Positions 63,601-64,000 of a DNA stretch of 64,000 nt are shown one piece after another (the stretch's first letter is position 1; each line of letters begins with the position of its first letter). Under the pieces are notes generated by a model. It did no database searches, was not told the DNA's origin, and was given only the letters and a program-made list of their open reading frames with translations. Both the position numbers and the translations under genes were made by a program. The DNA lies in contig NW_001865062.1 in NCBI RefSeq assembly GCF_000002865.3, positions 333,921-397,920 on the forward strand, in the 5' to 3' direction. This DNA comes from Monosiga brevicollis MX1. Taxonomy: Eukaryota; Opisthokonta; Choanoflagellata; Craspedida; Salpingoecidae.

Positions 63601-64000
63601 TTCACACCCAGCTCTCTGGTGTGGTCCACCCTCTGGCGCATCATGAAGGGGGACTATCTGCAAGGACTTGTCCGACACACGAATCTCGTCTTTGTTCTGG
63701 GCACGTACGTTAAGAGCCGGCGCCCAGTCAGCGTGTACTTTCCCGTGCACTAATCAAAGACCCAGGCCACCGTTTGTGGCCCCCTCTCTTCTCCTCACTC
63801 CTCCTTGGGTCGGCACGGTAGGCTCTCAACCCTCACATTTCTGGACAAGGAAGGCGTGCTAGCAGACCCTGCACCGCAGCCAGATCGCGTCATGTTTTTT
63901 GATAGCAATGAAGACGAAGGTCGGTGACAATCAACCCTAGCTTTTGAAGAGACAGTACTGCTCTTAGAATGACGCTACAACCGTCCATGACAATTCAAAC
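60639..64000 (+). CDS. TMEM94: TMEM94-like P-type ATPase relative (3' truncated by window)
   Basis: Begins MNSATAYRALFS (60639-60674), then EARTVLQEWQHDVHALPW (60789-60873) and WLWPTDHISLQLSVVISGVL, a first membrane hairpin (60979-61067). Later exons show CNCILVTVYLLRREHRLKQN, VYVPNNLLVKGDVIYLAGGD, RFRVLETPLGAQLREAKRLL, further membrane segments (FVVTLIASLLHVLL; IPIMILLPLLPL) and, at 63600-63920, LVWSTLWRIMKGDY and LTFLDKEGVLADP. The order matches TMEM94 (ERMA), an ER-resident P-type ATPase-like protein proposed to load magnesium. The phosphorylation-site motif is DKEG rather than DKTGT; animal TMEM94 is also atypical here. The gene runs off the right edge at a GT donor (63919-63920), so the nucleotide-binding part and C-terminal helices are missing. 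Confidence 0.82.

Overview
The window is nuclear DNA of an intron-rich, GC-rich, compact eukaryote. Short GT-AG introns (mostly about 50-200 bp) and very long dinucleotide microsatellites run through it. The gene set includes a receptor guanylate cyclase with a kinase domain, a GCKR-type double-SIS protein, RMC1, TMEM94, an LRRC58-like protein and a giant RNF213/mysterin homologue. This points to a holozoan protist, most likely a choanoflagellate of the Monosiga type. That is an inference from gene content and architecture, not from a database search. One 50-base N gap (41359-41408), flanked by homopolymer runs, shows this is a draft assembly.

Layout. 1-122: (TG)n. 156-264 (-): a tRNA-Gly(UCC)-like gene split by a 38-nt insertion in the T arm. 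265-2279: no gene read; (CT)n and a diverged direct repeat. 2280-7609 (+): receptor-type kinase/guanylate cyclase with a bacterial-type periplasmic-binding ectodomain. 8351-13931 (-): secreted GH3 beta-xylosidase-like enzyme in 28 exons. 14383-17969 (+): GCKR-like protein in 17 exons. 18272-21993 (-): RMC1, a subunit of the Mon1-Ccz1 Rab7 activator. 22461-23807 (+) and 24518-25864 (+): two intronless genes, a secreted intelectin/fibrinogen-like lectin and a Nudix-RGG protein. 26190-34579 (-): P5A-type ATPase (ATP13A1/Spf1). 35281-37269 (+): LRRC58-like protein. 37876-59509 (-): giant RNF213-like AAA+ ubiquitin ligase with an N-terminal six-bladed NHL propeller and a C-terminal RZ finger, but no RING that I can find. 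60639-64000 (+): TMEM94-like P-type ATPase relative, cut off by the window end.

Neighbouring genes almost strictly alternate in strand. All four divergent (head-to-head) spacers hold dinucleotide repeats. Functionally the genes are a mixed housekeeping and signalling set: cGMP/kinase sensing, extracellular glycan breakdown, sugar-phosphate regulation, late-endosome traffic, ER P-type pumps and ubiquitylation. They do not form an operon-like pathway. The strongest candidates for something undescribed are the NHL-RNF213-RZ fusion without a RING, the PBP-kinase-guanylate cyclase receptor with intact kinase motifs, and the interrupted tRNA. For the kinase/cyclase, GH3, GCKR and LRR genes I stitched exons by hand, and the joined reading frames close exactly.
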